A DNA stretch of 64,000 bases from Marinobacter oulmenensis (GCF_014201735.1 NZ_JACHFE010000002.1:248001-312000); one strand, 5' to 3'. Counted from the stretch's first letter, positions 49,330 to 58,693 are shown. Notes: generated by a model from the letters alone, not told the origin. Made by a program: numbers and translations.

Positions 49330-51564
49330 TTAGTCCCTGTCGTACAGTGCGCTGCCGGCGCGGCGGGCCTTTTGGCGGTCCCGCTCTGCCAGTGCTCGGC
49401 GGACTTCGGCGGCGATGTCTTGGGCGTTTTGCTCTGGCGCGGCATGCACGTGGATGGTGATGTTGTCGCCACCTGCTGGCGCTGCCTGGGTTGCTGGCGC
49501 AGCCACAGGCGGGCGACTGTCTACCTGCACGGTACCGGCGGCCACGGGCATGGCGGCTGCGCCCATGGCAATTCCGGCCCCGGCGTTGCGCATGCGCTTG
49601 CCGAAGCTGTTGACTTGCTTCAGCGCGTCCGGCTCTTTCTGTGCCAGGCCCCGGCGGTAGCCTTCCAGGGTGTCGTTGCCTGCGGCCATGAATACGCGGC
49701 TGGGTGATTTGATGCCCAGAACGTCTTTGAACCAGCCGATGGTTTTCTTGCCGGCGTTCACCACGGTGTCTTTTACCTTTTTCAAGCCGCCGGTAAGGCC
49801 GCTTACCAGGCCGTCCAGGATCTGGCCACCGAAGCCGGTGAAGGTGTCTGGCAGGTCTACGCCGAACCAGTTCATGACGCCTTTGAATGCCTTGTAAAAC
49901 AAGCCCACTGGTGACCAGTTAAGTATCAGTTTGCCGATGCCGGCCAGGCCGCCGCTGAATGCCTGTTTCACTTCTTTCCAGCGGTCCAGAAAAAAGGAGG
50001 CGATACCATCCCAGTTCCGGTAGATGAGATACGCCGCACCGGCTATTGCCATAACGGTGACGCCGATGGGGTTGGATGTGAGGGCCACGCCAATGGCTTT
50101 AATACCGGCGGCTACGGCTGGCATGCCACCAGCCAGGCCGACCACGGCGCTAGTGGCTGTAAATATGGACTTGGCAAAACCGGCGATGGCCAGGGCGGGT
50201 TTCATGGCAATCAGGAAGGCCAGAATCATGCCCAGGTTGTCGAAGCCGCCGACCAGATCGGCCAAGCCGCTGGTAATTCTGCCCAACGTGCGGGCCGTTG
50301 CGGCTGCACCGGTGGCAATGCTTTTCAGTACGGGGATGGCGTCACGCAGGCCGGTGCCGAATTCCTTGGCCCAGGCTTTGACCTGGTCCCGGTTTTCTCG
50401 CATCCATGCGGAGGCGTCACCCATCAGCCCGCTGATGGCCGGCATGAGCTCTGCGCCGATGGTGTTCTTCATGCCGGCAATGCCCATCTGGGCGTTCAGC
50501 AGGGCATCCTGGAACACTTCGGCGTCCCGCGCGGTTTTAGTGGACAGAACATTGCCTGTGGCTTGGGCTTCGATCCCGTATTGTTTCAGGCCCTCGCGGC
50601 CGTCCTTGAGCATGTTGACCATGTTCATGCCGCTTCGGCTGAACATGTCGGCGGCCAGGCTGGCGCGACGGGCCGGGTCGTCCACATCTTTCATGCGCTC
50701 GGCCACTTCGGCCAGGGCTTCATCGGGTGACAGTTGGGTGAGGGCGTCTGCAGATAGGCCCAGGGATTCCAGGGCGTCTTTCGCCCTTCCGGTACCGCGT
50801 GCGGCTTCGCCGAGACGTTTGGTGAAGGCCTGGATGTTGCTGTCAAAGTTGTTGATGCCGGAGCGCTTGGCGGCGTAGCTCAGCTCCTGGTATTTGCCGA
50901 TCTGGATGCCCAGGGCGTCGGAACTCTTGGCCACCTGGTCACCCAGTACAGCGGTGGAGTTGGCAATACCGAAAATGCCAGCGGCGGTACCGGCGGTGAC
51001 GAACGCAGCACGGCGGCCGAACCGGCCTACGGCGCTGGTCATGTTGCTGAACTTCCCGGAAACGTCGGCCTTGCCCAGCTGCGCCAGGTATTTTTGCTGG
51101 CGCTTGATGCGCCCGTTGGCAGCCTCCATGCGCTTTTCCAGCTTGGCCTGGGCCTCGCCCAGGTTGCGGGAATCAATGCCTGCATTCTTCAGGCTTTTGC
51201 GCACGTGCCCCAGCTCTTTGCGCTGGTCCTGGCCTTTGCGGGTGAATTTCTCAACATCGCCCCGGGCCTTCTGGTACTGCTTGCGCATCTGTTCGGTGGG
51301 GTTTTTGGTGTTGCGCAGAGCATTACCCAGCTTGCGCTGGCGCTCCTGGGCTTCGGCCAGGGCGCGGCTGTTGTCCCTCAATGCCCCGTCCATCTTCCGG
51401 AACGCGGAAATGTCGCGCTGGGCCGATTTGAGGCCTTTGATTTCCTGCTGGCTGCGTTTGATGGCCCGTGCGGTACCGGTGGATGTGGCGTTGATTTTCT
51501 TCAGCGGCGCGGTGATTTTATCGCGGGCGGCCAGGATTACGTTCAGGTCCAGGGATTTGGCCAT
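49330..51564 (-). CDS. T: P2 gpT-like tape measure protein
   Basis: 744 residues from the ATG at 51564, which follows GGAGGAATA. Long coiled-coil N-terminal part (AAIKRSQQEIKGLKSAQRD; KLEKRMEAANGRIKRQQ) and several hydrophobic helices in the C-terminal half (MILAFLIAMKPALAIAGF). Sets tail length. Length is similar to P2 gpT (815). The gene ends with the DUF-like region VHAAPEQNAQDIAAEVRRAL. Confidence 0.92.
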   Translation of the reverse strand: MAKSLDLNVILAARDKITAPLKKINATSTGTARAIKRSQQEIKGLKSAQRDISAFRKMDGALRDNSRALAEAQERQRKLGNALRNTKNPTEQMRKQYQKARGDVEKFTRKGQDQRKELGHVRKSLKNAGIDSRNLGEAQAKLEKRMEAANGRIKRQQKYLAQLGKADVSGKFSNMTSAVGRFGRRAAFVTAGTAAGIFGIANSTAVLGDQVAKSSDALGIQIGKYQELSYAAKRSGINNFDSNIQAFTKRLGEAARGTGRAKDALESLGLSADALTQLSPDEALAEVAERMKDVDDPARRASLAADMFSRSGMNMVNMLKDGREGLKQYGIEAQATGNVLSTKTARDAEVFQDALLNAQMGIAGMKNTIGAELMPAISGLMGDASAWMRENRDQVKAWAKEFGTGLRDAIPVLKSIATGAAATARTLGRITSGLADLVGGFDNLGMILAFLIAMKPALAIAGFAKSIFTATSAVVGLAGGMPAVAAGIKAIGVALTSNPIGVTVMAIAGAAYLIYRNWDGIASFFLDRWKEVKQAFSGGLAGIGKLILNWSPVGLFYKAFKGVMNWFGVDLPDTFTGFGGQILDGLVSGLTGGLKKVKDTVVNAGKKTIGWFKDVLGIKSPSRVFMAAGNDTLEGYRRGLAQKEPDALKQVNSFGKRMRNAGAGIAMGAAAMPVAAGTVQVDSRPPVAAPATQAAPAGGDNITIHVHAAPEQNAQDIAAEVRRALAERDRQKARRAGSALYDRD

Positions 51565-51680
51565 TATTCCTCCGGCTCGTGGCGCTTGCGGGCCTGCTCT
51601 CGCCACTCCATCAGTTCGGAAATGCTCATGTCGGCCATGGCCTGCGGTGACCAGTGAAAGATCACCGCGATGTCTGCCAT
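51564..51680 (-). CDS. E': P2 GpE'-type tail assembly segment, reached by -1 frameshift
   Basis: The frame encodes MADIAVIFHWSPQAMADMSISELMEWREQARKRHEPEE, whose ADIAVIFHW opening and SELMEWRE are the GpE' signature, here given in pieces. In P2 it is made as an E+E' fusion by -1 frameshifting, and the same signal is present here. The frame is also open upstream to 51755. Its stop overlaps the T start (51564). Confidence 0.85.
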   Translation of the reverse strand: MADIAVIFHWSPQAMADMSISELMEWREQARKRHEPEE

Positions 51681-51692
51681 GGCGTCTTCAAC

Positions 51693-51734
51693 GCGGCGAG
51701 GGATTACCCCTTCAGCCGCTTCGGTAGCAAAAAA
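51693..51734 (-). other. Programmed -1 frameshift signal (slippery T6G plus hairpin) at E/E' junction
   Basis: On the minus strand AG-TTTTTTG (51734-51728) is a slippery heptamer in the right phase (zero frame TTT TTG). Eight bases further, GCGGC-TGAA-GGG-GTAAT-CCC-TC-GCCGC (51719-51693) folds into a two-stage hairpin. Slipping back one base joins the E frame to the E' frame. Confidence 0.88.
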
Positions 51735-51988
51735 CTGGAGATCTCGCCGCCGCACGCCACCAGGTCTGCTGGGTCCATGTTGCGGGCTTCCTGCTCAGTC
51801 AGCACGGGGGTGCTGATGCGGGGCAGTACGCGGGTGATGGCGTCTACTTCCAGGTTCAGGAGGTCGGCCAGGCTGAGTCCTCGCAGCTCGCCAGACATGG
51901 GCTTGCGCAGGGTGAGGGTGGTTACGTCGCCGCCGTCACGTTTGATGGGGCTGTCCAGCTCTACTTCTGCTGTTGCTTGTTTGCTCAT
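51704..51988 (-). CDS. E: P2 gpE-like tail assembly protein (unshifted product)
   Basis: 94 residues. KRDGGDVTTLTLRKPMSGELRGLSLADLLNLEVDAI is the tail-assembly family pattern. Normal termination occurs 28 bases after the slippery site. Tail chaperone function is known for this pair in P2-like and lambda-like phages. Confidence 0.9.
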   Translation of the reverse strand: MSKQATAEVELDSPIKRDGGDVTTLTLRKPMSGELRGLSLADLLNLEVDAITRVLPRISTPVLTEQEARNMDPADLVACGGEISSFLLPKRLKG

Positions 51989-52000
51989 GGTTTGGGCTCC

Positions 52001-52510
52001 CTACAGGCCGATGTTCTGGCGGTGTTCTTCCAGGCGGTCTACGCCGCGCACTTTTTCGATCATGCCCGGCACGTCGATTTCCACTACGTCTTCACCGGCG
52101 ATGGTGAGCTTGTAGTAGGAGAGGGTGGTGGTTACAGAGCCGGTGTTGTTGCCGCCGGATTCCGCATCCCCCATGCCGATGGTGGAGTGCCGGCCTCGGG
52201 CCACGATTTCCACCGGTACGGTTTCGGCGGTGTCGTCGCGCTGGTAGCTGCCGGCAAAGCGCAGCAGCTCGGCGTCTGCCTGGGAGGTGCCGAAGTTCTC
52301 GAACACCTCCGGGATCAGGCCGGCGGGCGTCCACTGGAATTCCAGCTTCTGCATGCCCATGTCGATGTCCACCGGGGCGTTCATGCCGCCGCCGCGATAC
52401 TCTTCCATCTGCCGGGCCAGCTCGGGGATGGTGAGGCTGGCAATTTCGCCCTGCCAGTTATTGCCGTTGCCGAACAGGTTGAAGTGCTTCAGCTTCTTAG
52501 GGAGTGCCAT
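52001..52510 (-). CDS. FII: P2 gpFII-like major tail tube protein
   Basis: 169 residues. ALPKKLKHFNLFGNGNNWQGEIASLTIPELARQMEEYRGGGMNAPVDIDMGMQKLEF is the standard FII start. Forms the inner tail tube. Next to sheath gene. Confidence 0.94.
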   Translation of the reverse strand: MALPKKLKHFNLFGNGNNWQGEIASLTIPELARQMEEYRGGGMNAPVDIDMGMQKLEFQWTPAGLIPEVFENFGTSQADAELLRFAGSYQRDDTAETVPVEIVARGRHSTIGMGDAESGGNNTGSVTTTLSYYKLTIAGEDVVEIDVPGMIEKVRGVDRLEEHRQNIGL

Positions 52511-52521
52511 GTTTCAGCTCC

Positions 52522-54036
52522 TTATGCGTTCACGCGGCTTGCGAAGTTGGCCAGGTACCGGTCTGTGATGCGCTGCCGGAACTGCAGGTTCTCCAGTGGT
52601 GGTACCGGGGTGTAGTCGTAATCGATGTAGAGTTTGCCGGCCTTCAGGGTGTCTTTGGTGTTGATTTCCGGGTCCAGCCAGGCGTCGCCATCGATCAGCA
52701 GGCCCAGGTTCTTGAGCTCCCGGAACTTGGCGCGGATGCCTTCCAGGATGTCTTTGGCCAGGGACGGGTGCAGGGGCTTATCGACGGCCCACATGTGCGC
52801 TTCGGCGATGCTGTCGGCCAGAATCTGAGCGGTGCGGGTGTAGTTCTCGAACGCGAACAGCGGGTCTGCGCTGCAGGTGCGGGAGCCCCAGAAGCGGAAG
52901 CCGTCGCGCTGGATGAGGGTGGTTACCTCGTTAGCGTTCAGTAGGCCGGCGTCTGTGTTGGGGTCTTGCAGATCCCAGCTTACGTCCTTGTTGATGCCGG
53001 TTACGCCTTGTACGGCTACGTTGGAGATGGTTTTGTGCCAGCCGATGGTCTGGTCGATGTAGGCGCGCAAGCCCATGGCGCGAGCCACGGCATAGGCGAT
53101 TTCGGTGGTGGCGGTGTTGACGTTGAACGCCTCGAACTCTGGCCAGATGGGCATCAGTTCGCGATTGCCGAACTGGTCGCGGTAGGCGATTGCTTCGCTG
53201 ATGGTCTGGCAGCCGTGGGTGTAGAAGTACCCGAAGGCTCGCAGTTTGGCGGCAATGCTGCCCATTTCTGCAGTGACTGCCTGCGTGTCCAGGCCGGGGC
53301 AGCCCAGAATGCGGGGCTTAACACCCAGTTTCTGTTCAGCGGACAGCAGCGCCTGCAGGCCGGTTTTCTTTCCGTCTTCGTTGGTGGTGCCGATGACGTT
53401 GGCCGTTTGCTGGTTTTCTTCCTCGGATTCTTCCACGCGGATGATGACAGTGGGCGTTTTAACCTGGTCGCCGATGGCGTCCAACGCTACCGCCAGGGTG
53501 CCTTTGGTGCCGGCGTTGCCGATGGCGCGGCTGATGTCGGTTGCCAGTACGGCGGTATTCAGCGGGAAGGGCTCGTCTTCGCCGCCGGAAAGCTGGGTGA
53601 AGTCTTCGGGATTGGCCAGGCCTTCGCCGCTGTTGCCGTCTGCCAGATCTGCGACTACCAGGGCTCCGGCTTCGGCGCTGGCGTTAATGGCGTCGACCAC
53701 TTCGGCGGCGGTGCTGGCAATGGCGCCTTCGGCGTCTGTGGCGAGGGTTACGGTGATGTCGTTGCCGGAGACGGCCACGGCCAGGGCTTCGCTGGTGGTG
53801 CCGGGGTCTACCAGTTTGATGCGGATTTTGTTTCCATCGGTGCCGGTGGCGGCGGCGGTGATCACCATGTCTGCATCTGCAGCAATGGAGTTAATCAGCG
53901 CTTCGGCGGCGACGCCGGGCAGTGCATCTGGGGCGGTTGCCACCAGGCCGATAACTGCCGTGGCAACGGTTCGGATGGTGCGGGTGCCGTCACTGACTTC
54001 GGTCACTCGCACGCCGTGGTGATATTGGTCTGGCAT
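52522..54036 (-). CDS. FI: P2 gpFI-like tail sheath protein with inserted domain
   Basis: 504 residues, about 110 longer than P2 FI (396). The sheath start is [34 protein letters not shown] and the C-terminal half has [32 protein letters not shown] and [16 protein letters not shown]. The extra length is residues ~45-140, a compact domain ([34 protein letters not shown]) without similarity to P2. The start lies 77 bp after a candidate late-promoter motif. Confidence 0.93.
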   Translation of the reverse strand: MPDQYHHGVRVTEVSDGTRTIRTVATAVIGLVATAPDALPGVAAEALINSIAADADMVITAAATGTDGNKIRIKLVDPGTTSEALAVAVSGNDITVTLATDAEGAIASTAAEVVDAINASAEAGALVVADLADGNSGEGLANPEDFTQLSGGEDEPFPLNTAVLATDISRAIGNAGTKGTLAVALDAIGDQVKTPTVIIRVEESEEENQQTANVIGTTNEDGKKTGLQALLSAEQKLGVKPRILGCPGLDTQAVTAEMGSIAAKLRAFGYFYTHGCQTISEAIAYRDQFGNRELMPIWPEFEAFNVNTATTEIAYAVARAMGLRAYIDQTIGWHKTISNVAVQGVTGINKDVSWDLQDPNTDAGLLNANEVTTLIQRDGFRFWGSRTCSADPLFAFENYTRTAQILADSIAEAHMWAVDKPLHPSLAKDILEGIRAKFRELKNLGLLIDGDAWLDPEINTKDTLKAGKLYIDYDYTPVPPLENLQFRQRITDRYLANFASRVNA

Positions 54037-54112
54037 GACGCCTCCTGGTGTGGTTTTGCCGGGTAGTTAGCGCCATGATGAACGACTCGCGCGGGGTTGC
54101 GAGGGGCGGGGT

Positions 54113-54133
54113 TTGTGCGGCTTGCGTGGACAA
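54113..54133 (-). promoter_or_regulatory. Candidate late-activator site upstream of FI (P2 PF position)
   Basis: On the minus strand TTGTC-N8-CCGCACAA, identical in its 13 fixed bases to the site before gene V. P2-like activators bind TGT-N12-ACA near -55; here the spacing within is 13. It is centred about 87 bp upstream of the FI start. Confidence 0.6.
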
Positions 54134-54155
54134 CTAGAGGGCTTGCAGGAGAACT

Positions 54156-54176
54156 AGGGGCCAGACTCTGGCCCCT
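54156..54176. repeat. Perfect 10-bp inverted repeat between fibre genes and FI
   Basis: AGGGGCCAGA-C-TCTGGCCCCT on the plus strand. It follows the stop of the DUF4376 protein by 16 bp and precedes the FI promoter. A terminator or transcript-end hairpin is likely, although no T run follows on the minus strand. Confidence 0.6.
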
Positions 54177-54192
54177 GTTATTTGGCAGGATG

Positions 54193-54810
54193 TTACCAGG
54201 AAATAGCTTCGATCCCCTCCCGATCCCCGGCATCCAACGACGCGTTCACCTCGTCCTTCAGGTCCCACGACTTCTTGTAGATGGCTTTTACGCCGTCCAG
54301 GGCGGCGTTGGTCATGGTTATGGCCTGGTCTGGGGTGAGCCAGTAGGTTTTGTTCGCGGCTGACCGGAACTCGATTACCTGGCCGGTTTCGTCGGCGGCC
54401 TTCAGCTCTCGCGCTTCCATGGCGATGGCCAGAAGGTTGGACTTATCTTCCGGACGGATCTGGATGTGGTCGGCGGTGCCGTCCGGGAATGTGTACGCGG
54501 TGCCGGCCTTGAACGCATCCGCGCGGGCGGTGTCGATTTCGCGGTGCTTGTCGTCGGCCAGCTCCTGGATGGTTTTGGGCTCTTCTTCAATGGGCGCGTG
54601 GTACCACCCGCCGTTCTGCCACACCGGTTCCTCGTGGCCGTCGATTTTTGCCGGTTTGGTGGTGAGGATCATATTGCCGCCGTGGACCTTCACCATGTTG
54701 TCCTCGTCGGCCAGTACGTGCGCCCGGGCCTCGTTGTACTTTTCCTCCGAGATGGGCACGCCGCCATCGATTGGGCCTTTGCTTACTCGGTCGTCAGCTG
54801 CGTAGGGCAT
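54193..54810 (-). CDS. DUF4376 protein, probable fibre-associated or tail fibre assembly
   Basis: 205 residues. The C-terminal DUF4376 region is clear (LADDKHREIDTARADAFKAGTAYTFPDG; WLTPDQAITMTNAALDGVKAIYKKSWDLKDEV). The N-terminal half (MILTTKPAKIDGHEEPVWQNGGWY) looks like a tail fibre assembly domain. It abuts the fibre gene by one base. Confidence 0.75.
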   Translation of the reverse strand: MPYAADDRVSKGPIDGGVPISEEKYNEARAHVLADEDNMVKVHGGNMILTTKPAKIDGHEEPVWQNGGWYHAPIEEEPKTIQELADDKHREIDTARADAFKAGTAYTFPDGTADHIQIRPEDKSNLLAIAMEARELKAADETGQVIEFRSAANKTYWLTPDQAITMTNAALDGVKAIYKKSWDLKDEVNASLDAGDREGIEAISW

Positions 54811-56000
54811 TATGCGATCCTCATGTAGTGGGTGGCTTCGATGCGCTTGACGTTGGTGTGGTCACCGGTGCGTGCGTTGGGGGAGTTGGCTGAGTCAAAT
54901 TCAATTAACCTAGTCTTTGAAGACCCAACGTCAGCGTTATGCGTCCCTATTTCTGGTGTTGAGAAAGCGCCTTGAGTCTGGGACATCCCACCGTATAAGA
55001 ATGCGCCGCTGGGTCCACCGGCAGTACCGGTAATCTGCTGCATCTGGTCATTTGCAGCTGTACCACTGCTCTCGCCAGGTGCGATGTAGCGTTTTTCGGA
55101 GTTGATCAGATGCACGATGGCGCCCTCGCTCGGGCCGGTGGCGATTTCGGCGGTTATTTCGACGGTTGGCCCGCTGCCGGTCACGGTTTCGTTAATCAGC
55201 AGGCCCTCGTTATAGCCTCCCGCACCGTCCTCACCGGCGGTGAGTTTGATGAATTTGGCCGTGCCGGCGTTGCTGGGCGGGTTTACGCCTGTGAGATGGT
55301 CGAACACCGGGAACGGTTTGCCCGGGGCTTCGGCCAGGTAGGGGTTGGCTTGGATGGCGGCCAGGACCTCTTTTGCGTCTGGGAATTTATCGGCGGTGCC
55401 CTGTTTGGCCTCTGTGGGCGTTGCCTTTTCAACGATGCCGGCGGTGGTGGTGGTTGCCACTGAGCCTGTGTGGATCACGGCTTTGCCGGCTGGGATGCCG
55501 TGTACGCCTTCGGTTTCGGCGGCGTGGTTTTCCACTGCCGTGTCGGCATAGTCTCGGGTGGCTAGCACCACGGATGGGTCCACTTTCAGGGTGACCGCAG
55601 CGGTGTCGGACACTTCCATGACAAACCGGATGGTTTGGGTTCGGCTGCTGCCTTCGGCCAGTACCGGCTTGTAGGTTTCGGGGTAGTTGCCGTAACCGAT
55701 CAGGTCGCCGTCTACGTCATAAATGCCGACTTCGCGGATGGTCCAGCCCCCTACATCGGGCGGGAGCACCTGTTCAACCACCACCCAGTTAGGGTTCTGG
55801 TCGTCTACCTCGCTGCGGTTGATGGCCGCGCGGCGGACTTCGTTAATCAGGGCGGTGCGGTCGGTCTCCGGGGTTGGCAGGGAGCCACTGCCATCGCCCA
55901 CGGCCAGTTCGGCGATGTCGATGGTCTGGCCCAGGGCCACGGCGTTGGCCAGTTTGCTTTGGCCAACCTCGGTTAGCACGGTGTAATAAGTTGCTGGCAT
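54810..56000 (-). CDS. H: P2 gpH-like tail fibre protein
   Basis: 396 residues. The N-terminal tail-collar fibre domain is well conserved (YYTVLTEVGQSKLANAVALGQTIDIAELAVGDG; NEVRRAAINRSEVDDQNPNWVVVEQVLP; GGWTIREVGIYDVDGDLIGYGNYPETYKP). The C-terminal part is glycine- and serine-rich and short relative to P2 gpH (669), implying a different receptor. Usually the most variable gene of such phages. Confidence 0.88.
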   Translation of the reverse strand: MPATYYTVLTEVGQSKLANAVALGQTIDIAELAVGDGSGSLPTPETDRTALINEVRRAAINRSEVDDQNPNWVVVEQVLPPDVGGWTIREVGIYDVDGDLIGYGNYPETYKPVLAEGSSRTQTIRFVMEVSDTAAVTLKVDPSVVLATRDYADTAVENHAAETEGVHGIPAGKAVIHTGSVATTTTAGIVEKATPTEAKQGTADKFPDAKEVLAAIQANPYLAEAPGKPFPVFDHLTGVNPPSNAGTAKFIKLTAGEDGAGGYNEGLLINETVTGSGPTVEITAEIATGPSEGAIVHLINSEKRYIAPGESSGTAANDQMQQITGTAGGPSGAFLYGGMSQTQGAFSTPEIGTHNADVGSSKTRLIEFDSANSPNARTGDHTNVKRIEATHYMRIA

Positions 56001-56008
56001 AGCTGCTC

Positions 56009-56635
56009 CTATAGGGGGTAAACCGTTGCCGAGTCGTTACTGTCTGTGGCGATGCCCAAATGGACGATGCCGGTGGATATCAGGTCGCCCGGGATATAGG
56101 GCATAACGGCGGTTACATCGCCGTCATAGGTGGCCATGCCGGCGTAGAATTTGCCGAAGGTTTCGCCGGCCAGGTCCAGGCCAGTGATGTGGCGGCTGCA
56201 GGGTTTGGCGTCGTCTATCAGGCGCTCGAGCTCCAGGTACATTTCCTGGGTTATGCCCTTATCCAGCACGCCGATCTTGAGCGCGAATGTTCCCGGGGTA
56301 CCTTCGGGCGTCGCTTCCCACCACTCGATGACCTCCAGGAGGTAGCCCAAGGGCTCCACCACGCGCCGCAGGGCGGAAATCGTCCCTTTCTTTTTATGCA
56401 CGTAGAAGCTGGTGGCGATGACTTCGCGCTTGGCGGCTTCTGTCCAGGCCGGGTCCCAGCGGTCGACGCTGAAGGCCCAGGCCAGATAGGGCAGTAGCGG
56501 GACGGGGCATTCCCACGGGTTCCAGAGTGTGTGCAGCGGTACCGGTACCCGCTGGATTTCGGCCAGGGCTTCGGCGGCGGCGCGTTCCAGCGGGGTGCTG
56601 TTATTGGGTAGCAGGGGCGTGCGGTCGTCACTCAT
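56009..56635 (-). CDS. I: P2 gpI-like baseplate protein
   Basis: 208 residues. PLLPNNSTPLERAAAEALAEIQRVPVPLHTLWNPWECPVPLLPYLAWAFSVDRWD contains the gpI motif LWNPWECP..LLPYLAWA. Ends the J-I pair, overlapping J by 8 bp. Confidence 0.94.
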   Translation of the reverse strand: MSDDRTPLLPNNSTPLERAAAEALAEIQRVPVPLHTLWNPWECPVPLLPYLAWAFSVDRWDPAWTEAAKREVIATSFYVHKKKGTISALRRVVEPLGYLLEVIEWWEATPEGTPGTFALKIGVLDKGITQEMYLELERLIDDAKPCSRHITGLDLAGETFGKFYAGMATYDGDVTAVMPYIPGDLISTGIVHLGIATDSNDSATVYPL

Positions 56636-57539
56636 CGTAGCCCCCGATTCTCAGGTTAATGGCGGTGCAGTGCCCGGCTTCGGTGTTGGTGATTACAAGG
56701 TCTGCCGCTGGCTGGGTGAGCTCCACACGCTGGACGCCTTCCACATGCAGGGCGGCGTGCAGTGCTGAGATTCGGATGTCCCGGCCGATGCGGCGCTGTT
56801 CGCTGATGTACTTTTCCAGTGATGCCTGGGCGGCGGCCAGGATCGGTTCTTGCTCCGGGCCGGGGTATACGTAAAGCGTGGCGTCTACCTGGTAATCGAT
56901 GATGGTGGCCGATTGCACGGTCAGGCGGTCGCCTACTGGGCGGATGTCTTCTGCTGACAGTGCCGAATCCACTATATCGATCTCTTCCGCACTGGCGGTG
57001 CCGTCGCCCTCTGTAGAAAGCAGGGTCACGGTCACGTAGCACGGGTCAGGGCTTATGGCTTTGGCGTCTGCAACGCGGCCATCAGCTGACAGGGCGTGGT
57101 ATTCGTAGGCCTTGGTGGGACCGGCCACACTGAGGCCTTCCCAGCTTTGCTGCGAGCGCAGGCGCAGTTTTTCGTTGCTTTCGTAGGTGGGCGGAACCGG
57201 TGGTACCGCGTCCGGGTCGCCGGGGTCTACCATCAGGCGTTCGGTTTCGAAGTTGGCTACCAGGTTGTCCAGGTCTTCGTCTTCGGAGTAGGCCAGCATG
57301 CCGGCGGTGGCGGCCTGGTTCACCCGGCGGCGCCAGACGATTTCCCGGTAGGCGTTTTCCTGCAGCTGGATGGTAAGCGGTTCGGTTTCCAGTGCCAGGG
57401 TTTCCTGTACTTCGGCCTGCCGGTCTTCCGGTACCAGGGAAAGCAGCTTCTGTTTGCGCTGTTCCAGGATGGTTTCGAAGTCCAGTTCTTCGATCACATT
57501 GGGCTTCGGCAGGCGGGACAGATCAATCGGGCCGCTCAT
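56628..57539 (-). CDS. J: P2 gpJ-like baseplate assembly protein
   Basis: 303 residues. IDLSRLPKPNVIEELDFETILEQRKQKLLSL is the family start. The body has VWRRRVNQAATAGMLAYSEDEDLD and ALSADGRVADAKAISP. Overlaps W by 4 bp. Confidence 0.94.
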   Translation of the reverse strand: MSGPIDLSRLPKPNVIEELDFETILEQRKQKLLSLVPEDRQAEVQETLALETEPLTIQLQENAYREIVWRRRVNQAATAGMLAYSEDEDLDNLVANFETERLMVDPGDPDAVPPVPPTYESNEKLRLRSQQSWEGLSVAGPTKAYEYHALSADGRVADAKAISPDPCYVTVTLLSTEGDGTASAEEIDIVDSALSAEDIRPVGDRLTVQSATIIDYQVDATLYVYPGPEQEPILAAAQASLEKYISEQRRIGRDIRISALHAALHVEGVQRVELTQPAADLVITNTEAGHCTAINLRIGGYDE

Positions 57540-57880
57540 TGCGCACCCCCGGCCGGTACGGTGGTGTTGATGGGTTCGCCGCTTTTACGGTCTACACCGT
57601 GGATTTCCAGGGCGAACTTGCCGTCCGCCGTTACGGCGCGGCGCACTTCGGTGATTTTTACTCGGGGTTCCCACTGCTGGATGGCCACTACGGCGGCGCT
57701 GTAGGTGCGCAGGATGGTGGCGGCGTTCAGGGGCTGGTCGATCAGGGCCGGGATGAGTGAGCCAAAGTCCCGGCGCATAACGCGGGAGCCAATCGGGGTG
57801 GCCAGGATCTTGCCCATGCTCTGGCTGATGTGGTCTGCACGGGAGATGGTGCGGCCGGTTGCTGCGTTCATTGCCATCAT
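57536..57880 (-). CDS. W: P2 gpW-like baseplate protein
   Basis: 114 residues. DHISQSMGKILATPIGSRVMRRDFGSLIPALIDQPLN is the GPW/gp25 lysozyme-like baseplate signature. Its start overlaps the small unknown gene. Confidence 0.94.
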   Translation of the reverse strand: MMAMNAATGRTISRADHISQSMGKILATPIGSRVMRRDFGSLIPALIDQPLNAATILRTYSAAVVAIQQWEPRVKITEVRRAVTADGKFALEIHGVDRKSGEPINTTVPAGGAQ

Positions 57881-58074
57881 TCCACCTGATAGGTTCCGGC
57901 GCTGGAGCCGCTGGTTACGGGTACTTGCGCGTTCTGCTGCACTTCATCTACCACGGCGTTGGCCAGGGCTTCGGCCAGTTCTTCTACCCAGCTGTATTGA
58001 CCGGTGCTTTTGAAGCCTATGCCTTCCATTTCGCTGATGATTCGGCCTTTCAGGCTGCTTTTGCTGAGTGCCAT
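57877..58074 (-). CDS. Phage hypothetical protein between V and W
   Basis: 65 residues: KSSLKGRIISEMEGIGFKSTGQYSWVEELAEALANAVVDEVQ. Many P2-like marine phages carry a small gene at this point. No function known to me. Overlaps W by 4 bp; 2 bp from V. Confidence 0.65.
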   Translation of the reverse strand: MALSKSSLKGRIISEMEGIGFKSTGQYSWVEELAEALANAVVDEVQQNAQVPVTSGSSAGTYQVE

Positions 58075-58076
58075 GG

Positions 58077-58649
58077 TTATTTGCCTGCTGTTACTGTGCT
58101 GGAGCCGTCACCGTGCGGTTTGCCGGTGAGGTGGCAGATGTGGGCGGTGGTTACCACCGGGTTGCCGTCGTTGTGGTGGATCATTTCGGCGTTCACTTTG
58201 CAGATGCCGCCCACGGCGGTGGTGGCGTTGCCGCCCACGTTCACGGTGGCGTCTCCGGTGATGTTCACGTTGGCTTTGCCGGGCAGGTTGGCCACCAGCT
58301 CTTTCTTCACGTGGTCGTAGTTGATGGTGGCGCCGTCCGGGTACACGCGCCTGTGTTCGTCTTTGCTGCTGGATGGCGCATTGCTGGTGAACAGCCCGAC
58401 CAGAATCACCGCCTGGGCCAGGTCGCCACCTGGTGACAGCAGCACGACCTGTTCGCCCACGGTGGGCGGATTCCACTCGGTGGTGGTTCCGGCGCGCAGG
58501 GTTACCCACTTCTGCCAGCCGGTGGTGTTGCCGCCGGTTTTCACGCGGGCACGGGCTGCCTGGTGGTCCACTTCAACGATGGTGCCGATGCGGATCAGGT
58601 TATTCAGGAGCCGGTACAGGTCGGCGATTTTTCGGGCTAGTGATTTCAT
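58077..58649 (-). CDS. V: P2 gpV-like baseplate spike protein
   Basis: 190 residues from the ATG at 58649, matching the start of P2 gpV (ARKIADLYRLLNNLIRIGTIVEVD). The frame is open further upstream without coding character. The middle (GEQVVLLSPGGDLAQAVILVGLF) is the OB fold. The C-terminus is a repetitive beta-helix (NITGDATVNVGGNATTAVGG) ending in HICHLTGKPHGDGSS, with HxH-like metal ligands. It is the membrane-piercing spike. Confidence 0.9.
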   Translation of the reverse strand: MKSLARKIADLYRLLNNLIRIGTIVEVDHQAARARVKTGGNTTGWQKWVTLRAGTTTEWNPPTVGEQVVLLSPGGDLAQAVILVGLFTSNAPSSSKDEHRRVYPDGATINYDHVKKELVANLPGKANVNITGDATVNVGGNATTAVGGICKVNAEMIHHNDGNPVVTTAHICHLTGKPHGDGSSTVTAGK

Positions 58650-58693
58650 GCCCCCAGTTTGAGGTGCTACGCGCGTGAGTGAAGCGGGGCGGG

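Noticed and set aside
52966-54066. Glycine/valine-rich rightward frame opposite the tail sheath gene
   Set aside because: Shadow of FI; composition is that of an antisense frame in GC-rich coding DNA.
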